A DNA stretch of 64,000 nucleotides from Eulemur rufifrons (GCF_041146395.1 NC_090983.1:62565501-62629500); one strand, 5' to 3'. Numbered from the stretch's first letter, positions 23,946-36,779 are shown. Numbers and translations are program-made. The notes: a model not told the origin generated them from the letters alone.

Positions 23946-26084
23946 TTTCCTCAGATCTCTAACCCTGGTGCAATTTCAAACATGGATTGGGTTTTCCCAC
24001 CAGTTACCTTGCCTCGGGCTTCCTTAGGTAAACGTGTTAAACAGCCTTCAAATTCATCTGGGCTGTGGAGCTCTCTACCCTTTCTGCCTTCTCTTCTGTC
24101 AGGGTTTGGCTCTCCCTCAGGAGATTCCTGTTGCAATTTCTTTCTAAGCCTCTCCTGTATTATCTCTAACTAAATGTACTGAGCCTTGTTCCTCACACCC
24201 CTGGAAAGAGGCAGTAAAACAGAATGAAATTGCATTTTTTTCAAAAATATTGTGATAGATCCTCCCATGTGTCCCTCCCCCACAGTCACTCCACCCCCTC
24301 CTCTGCTACAACCCTCACGTCCACAGGGACACTTCAGAGTCTCATCCCAGTGAGACTCAGGAGCAATAAACATTTTTATGTCTGGTTTATAATATTTTGC
24401 AATTAAATATTTTTTTAACTCACAACTCAACTATTCTCACTTTTCTTTTTAAAATTGACATTAATCCATTTGTCAGAGAACATGAATTCAACAAAAGCTC
24501 AAGTTGTTCATTCCTTATAAAGGCTAATGAGGTGCATGTCAAGAAAAGGTTATAGGAAAACTAAAGTGTAGTCCATGTTTAACACACAAAAGGGAGCATC
24601 CAAACCCAAGTGTTTACAATATTTAATGTAACTACATAAGGTAAAGTTATAAAATTTTTAACTTTGAGCAGCTATGGCTGAGTACATCATTTCATACACA
24701 GATAACTGTATGAATTATTAACCTTCAAAAAAGACAAGTTAGAATTAACTTTACCATTGATGGCCCAAGCAAAATGTTAGAGATTAATTTTATAATTTGT
24801 TAAGGAATGTGACATTTAAGCACAAATAGAATACTGGCAAGATGATTAAAGGTCATTTGTACCCTGATTTAGAAATTATATCTGAGAAATGTTAAAAACA
24901 CCAAAGTAAGCAAAAAAAGAGAAAGATTTAAAAAAAATTGGGGACTCAGAACAGATGCAATATACTCAAATGATTATTTGGCAAAAGAAATTAGAGGTGG
25001 ATGCCCAGAATCTCAAAGGATGAAGTCAAAGCCTCCTCTTAAATAAAGGAATCTCCAGTCAACTGATAGCATTTGCCCTGTTATCTGCAAACCACTGGCT
25101 ACCAGCAGGTCATAGATTTTTACTAGAGCATGTTGAACACAAGTATTCTTCTCCAACTAGCTAGTGGAACAGAACTCCAACTAGATACCATTATCCCAGG
25201 AGTATCGATATTAACAATGAGTTGCCCTTTTTTTTTTTCCTTTCCTTTCAACTAAGTTCTTATTGAATCTTAGAGCAAAAGAGGACTTTAAAAATAATCT
25301 AGTGCAGGGATAATAAATTGTATATGCATTTCCATCTTCTCTCCCCTTCGAAGAGATGCTTACTCCATGGAATGTTCTTTTCTATGAAGCATAGAATCCA
25401 TCTCATAATTTTCAATAGCGTATTTGAGGCAACCACTTTCAATCAGTCGGTACTGCAAGTACGAACCACATGTCATACCTAGTCTAGTCCAGATTTTCAG
25501 TTTACAGTTAAGGAAACAGGGACCCAGAACTATTTGCAGCTAGATTAAAGATTCTATCTAGAATCGTGAAATGGAGCACTTCTTTACTGGAAATGTTTAA
25601 TCTTCTTTGCCTCATATTCCAAGTTCCTGAACCCAAACATGGAAACAGAGCTGTTCAGTACAGAGCTGACTTTGAAAGGCTCGCTTCTTTAGCATTTCTA
25701 CTATACATAAAAGTATCAGAGCATCTACACACTCATTACTGAAACCGATTCTTTTCATATGGACAAAGTAAAGTTTTCTGGCAATGCCGAGCAACTTGCC
25801 TCTGTCTTGAAAATCACAAGTACAGTAAAACTGTGGCAGAGACAAAATCGTTCACCCCCAAATTATCTGGTTTGTTCAAGAGTGAAAGTCAAGGTAGGGT
25901 GCCATAATTTGTAAAGTGCCCTGAGGGAAGATACCAGCCCTAGCTGTGATCACCTTCCTAGATCTGTTTGGTCTTATTTAACTCGGGGAGCTTTCTATTT
26001 GTCTTTCCCTAAGTCCCAGTGTGAAGAATGAGGCAATCACCAGAATTTAAAAATAACAATGTAGAACCATTGCCCTTAAGCTCC
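23946..26084. other. Non-coding stretch, mostly unrecognised
   Basis: A C-rich patch at about 24280-24330 precedes 'gagcaataaacatttttatg', which contains a polyadenylation-like AATAAA at about 24364. No gene is supported. Segments at 25265-25310 and 25485-25550 ('aaaataatctagtgcaggga', 'cagttaaggaaacaggga') weakly resemble MIR/L3-type relics. Confidence 0.45.
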
Positions 26085-26400
26085 TAACAGGTGATGTTCT
26101 GCAGAGATCAGTCCTGGGTGCATTTAACATCTCTGTATGTGATTGATTACGAGCTGAAGAGAGTGGTCATTAAGTTTGCCAAGTACATCGCATCATCAGG
26201 ATGGGTGAGCACCTTGGAAGACAGGATTAGAATTAAAAATGACCTTGACTGTTTGAAAAATGATTACAAGCAAATGAAATTGAGTTCCCTACAATCAACT
26301 GTGCAGCAACATACTAAAGAAATCTGCAACTGCACAAATTCAAGTTTGAAATGGATGAGTCGCACAGCGTACTTGTTGCTACCTAGTGAGTCATAAGCTA
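26085..26400 (+). mobile_element. CR1/L3 LINE reverse-transcriptase relic
   Basis: A decayed piece of the reverse transcriptase of a CR1-clade LINE. Frame one from 26090 reads GDVLQRSVLGAFN, matching the conserved 'PQGSVLGPLLFN' block. After a frameshift and stop, a second frame reads KFAKYIASSGWVSTLEDR (26172 onward), then IKNDLD, matching the catalytic block and the region just after it. The catalytic F-A-D-D is F-A-K-Y here (26175-26186), so the enzyme is dead. The rest, to about 26400, is open by chance. Such LINEs died out early in placental mammals, which explains the decay. Confidence 0.75.
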
Positions 26401-28115
26401 TACTTTGATCAACGTGGTTTTATTTATTAGAAAGTTAGCATAATTCTATATTATACACTTAAGAAAAATAGAGCAATGTATATTTCATAAACTGTATAAT
26501 GTAATATTTTATTAAATATAGTATATAATTGTGTTAATGAACAAATGAAAAACTAGATTAATCATCAAGTAGTATTTCCAATTTATTTATGAGAATAGAT
26601 GAATAAGAAAGGCATGGAAAGACTGGAAAAAATTAAAGACCCAGAATAGATGGAAATAATAAATAATTACAAAGGTAGAAAGTAGAAAAAGTTAGGAAAT
26701 GTTAATAAAAGTATTTGGAAAATTTGGGAATATGAAGCTGTTTACTGTCCAAAGAAGAATGAAGAGAAAATATTTTAAATAACAACACAAAGAATTTAGG
26801 CCATAAGTAAACACAAAAGATCTTGAATGAAATAAACTCTAATTGACTTGATAACATTATTTCATAGAGGTAGTGTTGATCTAGGCTATTAACTTACAGC
26901 TTTACCTGTATCCAATGGTACAGAAGATCTAGGATTATGTCAACTTGTAAGGAGGTAATATTTATGTATAGAGTTTTAATTTCCTTCTGTGAAGAAAGGC
27001 TAATTTCTGAGAATAGTTCGAATTACGTAAGCTTTCAAAGTAAATGATTACAAAGTTACTGTTTCAGCAGTTGTGAAATTATAAAATTTTCTCAAAATCT
27101 CCATCAAAACTGTTTCATAAAATCTAAAATATTGAATATTATTTCATATAGGACATCACAAAAAAAATATGGCATTCCTTCATAATGCTGATACCACATA
27201 CCAACACTGTTGTATAAAACAAGAAAAACTGGTGTGAGATCTTTAATGCTAGAAAGCACTTTTGACCTAATCCCAGTAAACAACAATTTTGCCTTTAATG
27301 TTAATATTTATAAACACTGGGGTGGTGATCACATAGTACTCTTCAGCGTGCAGTAACATTTTTTAAATTGACCAAATCACTCAGTATTGGAACATTTAAA
27401 TTTGTTTAAATGTACATAATATACATATTTCAGATGGTAGTTTATAGCTGATACTGTGATTTTTAAATATTGCTTTTCTTAAAAACCCAAGCGTAATTTT
27501 TTTTGCCACACATAACACTAAAATAATTTTTATTGACTATTTGTGAACATGGATATCTATAGCTTCTATCACACTTGCCCTTTAAATGCGTCTTTGTATA
27601 ATTAAAGGAATTTTTCTCACTTGTGTTCTTAATCCTGTAAAATTTCTCTTTTTTTTTTCTTTTTTGCAAGGTTCCACCTGTTATTATATCCTAGCTTAGA
27701 AACAAAGTAAAACTAGATGGTAACTTCCACATTAACTGCATAAATACCCTAAAGTAATTATCCAAAAGTCTCTTCAGCACCCACCTAGATTCTGCATACT
27801 GTTAACTTGTGTATACAATGGGGCTTCGGCAGCTTCTCCTTTTACCACAAAAGAAATTTTTGTGTCTATATTATTAGCTGTGTCCAAGGCATGAGAGTGA
27901 GAAAAGAGAGGGAGTAAAAAAGAGAATGAATACAGGGTAAACAGAAAGGCTGGAGATTGGCTGAGAATACTGGGACTTAGGCGTAGAAAAGTTCTCTGGG
28001 AAATCGTGCACAAACAGAACTAAAACTTAGAATTCATGATTTACGTACTTGATTAAATCTATATTCAAAAATACTCCCATCCTTCCATTAGTAGAAAAAA
28101 ATGAATTTTTCAAAA
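26401..28115. other. Non-coding stretch, nothing recognised
   Basis: Very AT-rich DNA with short chance-like open frames on both strands. I see no gene or identifiable repeat. Confidence 0.5.
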
Positions 28116-28117
28116 TG

Positions 28118-31100
28118 TAATTTTATTTTTATTTTTAATTAACAAATAATAATTATGTATATTTATGGGACACAATGTGTTGTTTTGATACATGTATACG
28201 TTAAAGAATGAAAAAATCAAGCTAATGAACATATTCATCGTCTCTCATAGTTGTTATTTCTTTGTGGTGAGAACATTTAAAATCCACCTTTTTGGCACTT
28301 TTGAAACATACAATACATCATTATTAACCATAGTCACCTTGCTGTGCAATAGATCACCACAACTTACTCCTCCTAACTAAAACTTTATACCTTTTGACCA
28401 ACATTTCTCCTTTCCCTACCCACTCGCCTAAACACTCTCCAGCCTCTGGTAACCAACGTTCTACTCTCTACTTCTATGAGTTTGACTTTTTAGATTCCAC
28501 ATATAAGTGAGATCATGTAATACTTATCTTTCTTGCCTGGATTATTTCTCTTAGCATAATGTCCTCTAGATTTATCCATATTGTCAAAAATGACAGAATT
28601 TTGTTCTTTTTAAAGGCCAAATAGTATTCCATTGTTTATATATACCACATTTTTAAGCTATTTATCAGTTGATGAGTACTTAGATTGTTTCCTTGGCTAT
28701 TGTGAATAGTGCTGCAATGAATATGAGAATGCAGATATCTCTACGACATACTGATTTCAATTCCTTTGGACATATGCCCAGAAGTGGGATTGCTGGATCA
28801 TATGGTAGCTCTATTTTTAGTTTTTTGAGGAACCTCTGTACAGTTCTCCAAAACTGATGTGCTAATTTATATTCTGACCAACTGTATACATGAGTTCTCT
28901 TTTCTCCACATCCTCACCAACACTAACCTTATGTCTTTTTATTAGTAGCCATTTCAACAAGTGTAAGGTAATATCTCATTAAGGTTTTAATTTGCATTTC
29001 TCTGATGCTTAGCGATATTGAGCATTTTTTCATATATCTGATGGTCACTCATATGTTTTTTGAATAAAGACTATTCAAGTCTTTTGCCCATGTTTTAATT
29101 GGGTTATTTGCTTTCTTGCTAATGAGTTGTCTGAGTTCCTTACATATTTTAGACATTAACCCTTATCAGATGTAAAGTTTACTCTCATTCCATAGGTGTC
29201 TCTTCACTCTATTGATTGTCACCTTTTCTGTGCATAAGCTTTTTAGTTTGATACAATCCCATTTGTCTATTTTTGCTTTTGTTGCCTGTGTTTTGGGGGT
29301 CATATACAAGAAGTCATTGCCCAGATCAATGTTGTGTAGCTTTTGTCATGTTTTCTTCTAGTAGTTTTATAGTTTCTGGTCTTACGTTTAAGTCCTTAAT
29401 CCATTTTAAATTGATTCTTGCATAAGGAGTGGGATAGTAGTACAATTTCATTCTTCTTCATGTGGATAGCCAGTTTTTCCAATATCATTTATTGAAGAGA
29501 CTGTCCTTCCTCCATTGTGTGTCCTTAGCACCTTGTCAAAAACCAATTGACCATAGATACATGGGTTTATTTCTGGGCTCACTATCCTATTCCATTGGTT
29601 TTTGTGTCTGTTTTTGTGCCAGTACAATGCTGTTTTGGTTACTATAGCTTTGTAATATATTTTGAAATCAGGTAGTGCAATGCCTTGAGCTTTGTTCTTT
29701 TTCCTTGAGATTGCTTTGGTTATTTCAGGTCTTTTGTGGTTCTATAATAATTTTAGTATTGCTTTTTCTATTTCTATGAAGAATGATATTAGGACTTTGA
29801 TAGAGATTGCATTGACTCTGTAGGTTGCTTTGAGTAGTATGGACATTTTAACAACATTAATTCTTCCAATCCATGAACACAGGATATCTTTCCACTTATC
29901 TCTCAGCTTCTGTTCTTTTTCATCAATCTTTTATAGTTTTCAGTATACAGATCCTCCTTAAATATAACCTCCTTGGTTAAATTTACTCCTAAGTATTTTA
30001 TTGTTTTATTCTATTATAAATCTGTTTTCTTAATTTCTTTTTTAGATAATTCATTGCTCATGTATAGAAATGCTACTGATTTTTTATGTTGATTTTGTAA
30101 CCTGTAACTTTACTGAAAGTTTATTTATTGGTTATAATAGTTTTGGGGGGTGTGTTTACTGTTTTCTACATATAAGATATCAGCAGCAAACAGATAATAT
30201 CATTTCTTACTTTTCTATTTGGATACATTATATTTCTTTTCCTTGACTAATTGCTTTGTCTCGGACTTCCAGTAGTATGTTGAATAAAAGTGGTACATAT
30301 CCTTGTCTTGTTCTTGATCTTAGAGAAAAAGCTTTCAACTTTGACCATTAAGTATAATGTCAGCTGTGGGATTGTCATATATTAACTTTATCATGTTGAG
30401 GAATATTCCTTCTATACCTATTTTTTGAGAGTTTTATCATGAAAGGATGCTGAATTTTGTCAAATACTTTTTCTGCATTTATTGCAAAGATTATATGGCT
30501 TTTGTCCTTCATTCTGGTACTATGATGAATCACATTTATTGATTTGCTTATGTTGAACCATCCTTGCATCCCTGGGATAAATCCCACTTGATTATAGTGG
30601 ATTATCTTTTTGATTTACTGATGAATATGGTTTGCTAGCAAGCGTCTCCCTCATTATCCATTGAAGTTTGGTTCCAGGACCCTCACAGATACTAAAATTC
30701 ACAATGCTCAAGTCTTTTATATAAAATGGTATAGTATTTGCATATAACCTACACATATCCTCCTATATGCTTTTAATCATCTCCAGATTATTTATAATAT
30801 CTAATACAATGTAAATTCTATGTAGATAGTTGTTGTATTGTTTAGGGAATAATGGCAAGAAAAAAAATCTGTACATGTTCAGTATAGATGCAGCCATCCC
30901 TTTTTTTATTTTAATCTGCAGTTCATTGGATTCAGGGATATAGAAGCCATGGAAATGAAGGGTTGACTATATTTTCTTAATTATTTATGCATCTATATTT
31001 ATCAGAGATATTGGCCTGTAGTTCTCTTTTCTTTTATTGTCCTTGTCTGGTTTTGGTATCAGGATAATGCTGGCCTTCTAAAATGAATTTGGATATATTC

Positions 31101-31130
31101 CTTCCTATTCTAAATTTTTCAAAATATTAA
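28118..31130 (-). mobile_element. L1 LINE (old, L1MA/L1PB-like), 5'-truncated
   Basis: The reverse complement of the 3' half of an L1. The 3' UTR comes first ('gggacacaatgtgttgtttt', 'atacaatacatcattattaa', 'ccacatataagtgagatcat'). It is followed by the end of ORF2 ('tattccattgtttatatata', 'gggattgctggatcatatgg', 'tctccacatcctcaccaaca') and reverse-transcriptase sequence. On the minus strand at 30587-30375 the frame [17 protein letters not shown] is readable. Stops and frameshifts break it throughout. A Tigger element splits it at 30639-30969. The 5' break is near 31130, and no target duplication was found. Confidence 0.9.
30639..30969. mobile_element. MER2-like Tigger DNA transposon nested in L1
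   Basis: About 330 bp with 'tttggttccaggaccctcac', 'ctcaagtcttttatataaaa', 'gtagatagttgttgtattgt', 'ttagggaataatggcaagaa' and a terminal 'gaagggttgacta'. These match the MER2/Tigger nonautonomous element as I remember it. L1 matches stop at 'tttgctag' and resume at 'tattttcttaattatttatg'. Insertion at a TA is expected for this superfamily. Confidence 0.8.
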
Positions 31131-31470
31131 TTTGGGTTGCATATGTTTTCTTTTCCTTGCCTCCAACTTGAAGGCCCCCTTTTCCAATAAACCTTGCTTG
31201 AGTTGTGGGAGGAGAAGGATATGGGAGAGAAAGATAGAGAGAAAGACAGAGACTGACAAAGACTAAAATTGGTTGAAGCAATTGTATTAAGCCAGGGTTC
31301 CAAAAAGAATATTTACTGGTTATAAACTAGCATGTCTGTGAGATTAACTAGTATGTTCTCTTGGAAGAAAGGATATGCTTCTACCTTCTCTAAATTCTCA
31401 AGGCCTTCACCAAGTTACAAGTTTAATTTGGAAGGTCTAATTTGGACCTATGCTGTGCAATCAGAGAAAA
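31131..31470. other. Non-coding stretch, possible LTR remnant
   Basis: Contains 'ttttccaataaaccttgctt' near 31182 and a GAGA-rich tract at about 31220-31260. The AATAAA followed by 'ccttgctt' is reminiscent of a retroviral LTR polyadenylation region, but there is too little to call. Confidence 0.3.
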
Positions 31471-31480
31471 CTGCTACCAG

Positions 31481-31824
31481 TCCAGGCACAGTGGCTCATG
31501 TCTGTAATCCCAGTACTTTGAGAGGCCAAGATGGGACAATTGCTTGAGACCAGGAGTTTGAGACTAGCCTGGGCAACATAACAATACCATCTCTGAAAAA
31601 AATGAAGAAGAAGAAGAAAAAGGAGAAAGAAAAACTAGCCAGGTATGGTGCCCTGTGCCTGTAGTCCTAGCTACTCAGTAGGCTGAGGCAGAAGGATCAG
31701 TTGAGACCAGAAGTTGGAGGCTGCAGTGATCTGTGATGGCACCACTGCACTCCAGCCTAGGCAATAGAGGGAGACCCTGTCTCAAAAAAAAAAAAAAGAA
31801 AGAAAGAAAGAAAGAAAGAAAAGT
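31481..31824 (+). mobile_element. Old Alu with expanded purine linker
   Basis: A dimeric Alu from 'tccaggcacagtggctcatg' to 'agggagaccctgtctc', plus a tail that grew into (GAAA)n. The central linker has expanded into an AAG/GAAA-rich stretch (31600-31635). An imperfect duplication, actgctaccag (31470-31480) and actactaccag (31825-31835), marks the borders. No strepsirrhine linker insertion. Confidence 0.92.
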
Positions 31825-31839
31825 ACTACTACCAGATGA

Positions 31840-32100
31840 GAGAAGATCATAGAAGGCACAAAATGATGCTACCAATGTCATATTCCTACCTTCTTCCTTC
31901 ATAAATAGGATTAGCCAGCCAACTGCAAGACAGGAAAGATGACACTAGAATGAAGATCTGTAAAATCTGATGGAAGTCGGCAATATCTGAGTGCTTATCC
32001 GTGGATCTATTGAGTCAATAAATTTATATATTGTTCTGTTTTTGATGGTAATTTGAATCAGCTATCTTTCCTTAGTTATAAGATTGAATCTTTGATATGT
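31840..32100. other. Non-coding stretch, nothing recognised
   Basis: Unique-looking AT-rich sequence between an Alu and a Tigger element. Confidence 0.5.
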
Positions 32101-32107
32101 ATTAATA

Positions 32108-32335
32108 CAGACTGAGTATCCATTATCTGAAATGCTTAGGATATGAAATTCAGATTTTTTTGGATCTTGGAATATTTGCATCATATACTTAATAGTTGAA
32201 CATCCCTAATCTGAATATTGGAAATCCAAAATCCTCCAATGAGCATTTTCTTTGAGTATAATCTCAGTGCTCAAAAAGTTTTGAATTTTGGAACATTTCA
32301 GATTTTGGATTTTTGGATTAGGGATGCTCAACCTG
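32108..32335. mobile_element. MER44-like Tigger transposon, both ends intact
   Basis: A complete 228-bp nonautonomous Tigger element. The left end reads 'cagactgagtatccattatc'. The right end 'gattagggatgctcaacctg' is its diverged inverted repeat (complement: caggttgagcatccctaatc). A TA dinucleotide sits immediately outside each end (32106-32107 and 32336-32337), the expected TcMar target duplication. The interior carries 'ttggatcttggaatatttgc' and 'tgctcaaaaagttttgaatt', as in MER44. Confidence 0.88.
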
Positions 32336-32339
32336 TAGA

Positions 32340-32880
32340 CACACACACAAAAAAGAGAAATCTTCATTTTTATTTAGAAATGAACTTTCAAAATACAAAA
32401 TGTCAAATAGGCACATAACAACTATTATTGTTGCTATTAGTTATCAAGGCTGAAGATTTGGCCTGAAAGCGGGAAATGAGAGATGGAAAATTATGTCATC
32501 ACTTATAAGAAGTAGTAATTCTTATCCCTGCCCAAACTATTCCAACTTAAAGAACCACAGAACAATATTGAAGATGACATTTCATAATTATATATGATAG
32601 CTTTTCTGGAAGCAAAAAAAAATTTTTTGCTTCCTACCTGTGTTGAATTGCATCACATTCTTCCTAAGATTAGACTAGAACTAGACTAAGATTGACTATG
32701 CGTACTGTGAACATTTGGAAATGTTTAATATCCCTACTATTCAAGTGAGCCATTTCTTTTACAATACAGAATGCCTGTCAATTCTGTCGGCCTACATTAT
32801 TATCCCCATTATGCAGATGGGGAAAAGTAGAGCTATTTGATTGAAGCAAAGCAAATTCTTAAATAGAATTTTTATTACTT
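32340..32880. other. Non-coding stretch with a possible MIR scrap
   Basis: Near 32800-32830, 'attatccccattatgcagat' resembles the reverse MIR core. Otherwise nothing is recognised. Confidence 0.4.
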
Positions 32881-32883
32881 ATG

Positions 32884-33070
32884 CCAGGGATCAGGAAATT
32901 AAGGCCCATGGGCCATATTTAGCCTGAAGGCCTGCAGAGCTGGGACTAAGAATGTTACTAACATTTTTAAAGCATTGCCAAAATTAAAAAAAAAAAATGA
33001 TTATGTAGTGACAGAGACCTTGTGTGGCCCACAAGACCTAAAATATTTACTCTTTGTTCCTTTACAGGGA
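32884..33070. mobile_element. hAT-type DNA transposon fragment
   Basis: 'ccagggatcaggaaattaag' and 'gcccatgggccatatttagc' at the left, and 'gacagagaccttgtgtggcc' with 'taaaatatttactctttgtt' and 'cctttacaggga' at the right. They match the ends of a common mammalian hAT element ('ggggtcagcaaactacggcc', 'taaaatatttactatctggc'). The middle is deleted relative to the full-length form. Confidence 0.7.
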
Positions 33071-34755
33071 TTTTAATAGTATATTTCCTTTAAAATGTAA
33101 CTTAGGTGGTTGATTATTGGTATATTAAATGATTTGGATAAAAATGGATCGTATCTATCTAAACCTAGAAAATAGAAATAGGATGCAGACACTCTTATTC
33201 CATTTATGAAGTGCTGTGTTATACTTCTGATGTAGATTAGTTGATAAATATCAAAAATACACCAATATTTTGATATCAAGGAGAAAGAAACATTTCTGTT
33301 TGTAAACATGGCCAGCTCAACAGAAACTAAGTAAATTGACAAGGAAACCTTTGCCAGTATGATCAATAAACAGGAGTCATAAAATAAAAACGTTATATAT
33401 TTACTTTAACATCATTATTATAACACAGATATACAAATAAAGTAACATTAAACTATCCAGTAAGTAAGCAAAGGTTCTGAGGGCCACTTCAGGGAGACAT
33501 TGTAAATATTAGTTGCAGCCAAGTTTTGCTGCTTTCATCTGATTCCTTTGTGCCAGATCACCAAGTCCTGACACCTGCTCATGCTGCTACATTTCTAAGC
33601 CTGCCCATTGCCTATTGCCAAGAATCCATTTTCTTAAAGCGCTCCAGATTTTGTGGTAAGAATAGTAGTATGGAAGTCCTGATAAAACACATGTGCTCAT
33701 TGTTTTTTCTTCCTCCCCGACACATGTCTGGGAACTATATTTACTAGCCTGGACTCTCCAGTACTTAATAATGTCCTCCCTGGCTCTGATGGCTTCCACC
33801 CCTTTCCTTGAGATGTACTTACAATCACATCAGCCTCTTTGCCTTAATATAACTCTAGTGCTGACTGCAGATTGTGGGTGAAATCTTTGTCTATCAGAAG
33901 ACTAGGAATAGATCAGGAAACTCAGCACAACTCTGAATTAAGTAACCTTTCAGCTGTGGGAGACTTGAATCACCCCACAAACCTAGCAAACTATTCTTAA
34001 CTGTTCCTTTGTCAGTATTTTTGTTAAATGGAAAAAAGACTGCCTCCCCACCCCTTCCTTTTTTTTTTTTTTGCCAATTTAGTAGAAGGAAAAATTAAAA
34101 GTGGATTGAAATTCCATTGATTTTGCACGAGACTTTCACCATTACTTCAATATTCACAAGTCTTAAAACAAGTTTCTTAGAAAGTTATTAATATTAATTG
34201 GCTGCCTTAAGACACTGGAAGTGTAATCTATGAGAGGAAGAAAAAGGAGCGCTAACAAGAACAGTTGGCTTGACTTTTAATTGAGTAGAAAAAAACTATC
34301 AACAATATGGGTTAAGTTTCAAAAACAAAAATAAAAATTCCTTGCTACTTCTAAAATGTGAAGAAAATGTTCCAATTGTAATTTTAATTTTAATGGTAAA
34401 AAAATATTCTATAGACTTTTTGTGGCAGTCAAATACCTACAGCTACACATTTTTGAGGTAGTGACATGATGAAACTATGTGACCTATGTCACCTGATGAC
34501 TCACCGAGAGTTAGTTGTTCAGCCCCTAATAGCAGCTGCACTTTAGTTGCACCACTGTGAGATAACATGCTATTTTTTTTTTGTCCCTTGCATGGTGTTT
34601 TTTTTTTCTTTTTGTGTCTTTCACAAAATATGTAGCTATTTAATTCTGAGGGAAAAAATACTTTTATAAAGCTGGAATTCTGAAACAGAAACAGAAGTGA
34701 CTAGAAGATACTAATTTTTAAAAATAAATAATTTTTGAGCTCTTGTATGCTTATA
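33071..34755. other. Non-coding stretch, nothing recognised
   Basis: AT-rich DNA with several short open frames at 33073-33881 on both strands. None resembles a known protein, and they overlap one another as chance frames do. Poly-T runs occur at about 34058 and 34565. Confidence 0.5.
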
Positions 34756-34759
34756 ATAT

Positions 34760-35480
34760 GCTGGGCACAGTTACAAGGTCTGGGAGACAAATGCGAAGGA
34801 AGATGCCTGCCCTGTTGAAATTACACTTTAATGTGAAAAGACAGACAAAAATAAAGAAAAATTAAATATAGTGAAAGAATGCATAATTTCAGATAATGTG
34901 GTATAGACAATAAATTAGGTGGTATATAAAGAAAATAACCTAGTTGAGAGAGGTGAATTTGTTGATCAAGGAAGATCTAAGAAGATGATGTTTAGCTGAA
35001 CTCCGAAAGTAGAGAGAAAGGCAGCTAATGAAGAACTGGGGAAAATAAGTCATAAAAAAGGGACCAGCAAGTGCCCAAGGGCAGGAGTTGGGGTTGGGCA
35101 CATTCCAGGAACAGAAAATTTATTGCGGCTGAAACAGTGAGTGCTATGAGATGAGGTCAAATGGTAGGCAAGGACCAGACCATGGCACATACAGGTTATG
35201 ATCAGGAGTTTGAATTTTATTCTTCTTTTATTGGGAAGCCACTGAAGGGCTTTAATGGTGTGCTCTGATTTACATATTTAAAAATTACTCTATCGGATGT
35301 ACATGGAAATAGGTTAAAAGAAGAGAAGAATAGACATGGGGACTATTACAGTTATCCATGCTACAAATGGTGGTCACTAGGGTAATGGAGCAGAAATGGA
35401 GATCAGTGGAATTTGGTATCTGTTTTAAAGCTCTAACCTTGAAGAGTTGCTGCAGATAGATTGGACAGGGTACTTTGTGC
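34760..35480 (+). repeat. Unassigned dispersed repeat, copy C (longest)
   Basis: Recognised as one long copy of a common mammalian interspersed family. In order: 'gctgggcacagttacaaggt', 'gcctgccctgttgaaattac', 'ccagcaagtgcccaagggca', 'cattccaggaacagaaaatt', 'gggaagccactgaagggctt', 'taatggtgtgctctgattta' and 'ggactattacagttatccat'. The order fits the consensus I remember, but I cannot name the class. Copies A and B in this window are other parts of it. Confidence 0.5.
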
Positions 35481-36715
35481 TGATAATTTAGGAAAAGAAT
35501 AAAATGTAATTCTAAAGTATTTGTCTTGAGCACATGGAAGACTAGAGAACAAGGTCTTACATTTGTTTTCCTTTGCTACTATTCTGGGTCTAGGTCCCCT
35601 GTGATGTGCTGCTGTGTTACCTTCCAGTCCAGGTCAAGTTAGGCAAGATTCAACATGATCTCCATCACTCTAGTCTCTCTCCTTTGTTAGAGCTGAAATG
35701 GCTCTAACAAATGAGTGAATCTCAATGGCTTTTTCTGTTTTTGTCTCCACTTTGAGTTTTTAAAATATTTGCTCTAGCTCTTTCCTATTTCCAGAGATAG
35801 CACTTGCCAGAACTTCAGGAGGGGTGGCTCTCCTCCCACTCAAATGCACTAGGATAAACGCCTTAGTACAATATGTCTTCTTTCCTGCCATGCTGTGGTT
35901 GGGAACTTTCTAAACCTCTTTGATTTAGGTGAGACAAAACTATCCTCAAATATATTTCTACATAAAGACTCTAAAAGCCATTTTTTCCAAGTTGCTTCTA
36001 TTTCTATAATTGAATATCTTCTTTCCCTCCTCTGCTCCCAACTTCCACCCAGAGCTGCTCATGTAATGCCTGTCTGAGGTTTTGTCATTTAACAAATGCC
36101 TTCTGCATTGAATGAAACTAATCTAGCTTTCCACGTCACATACATGGTTTTCTTTGTTTGGAATTTTATTTTCCTCCATTCATTCATCAGTGTGTAGGTT
36201 CTTATCTTCATATACAAAGACTTTAACAAGAACATACTACCTGTTTAAGAGAACATGTGTGCCAACGAATACACCACAGCTAATTAGTAGAAGTGGTAGC
36301 AATAGTGGCACTTCTAAAATCATCATTACTTGTCACCTTTTGTATTAAAAGCCTCCTAACATAAAATATGAAAATTTAGTGTCTTGTTATATTACACCCA
36401 TGGTTTTGTTTTAAAACATATTTTATCAGTGGAATCCTTCCCCAGACAGAATCCAAGGTGGAATCCCAATCCCCAGTATACAAAACACATAAGAGAAAAG
36501 CTGCTCTGATGGGGAACAGGGAGAGCTATGCTTTCAACCCCTCTGTGCACCTGGGATTATGCGTGAGATATTTATTCATATGAAATATTGTGCCCGACAA
36601 AATGCACTTTGAAAATCTGAGTTAAAAAATTCTTCCAGGTCTGTTTCTTTAAAACACCAGGTTTGGGAGTTTTCTACTTGTTCTATTTATTATACTATAA
36701 TTTACTAATCTTGAT
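35481..36715. other. Non-coding stretch, nothing recognised
   Basis: Mixed-composition unique DNA with chance-like short frames. No element is identified. Confidence 0.5.
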
Positions 36716-36721
36716 AATGAA

Positions 36722-36779
<58 letters not shown>

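Noticed and set aside
24364..24400. AATAAA as the end of a gene
   Set aside because: No coding sequence precedes it; the motif is frequent by chance in AT-rich DNA.
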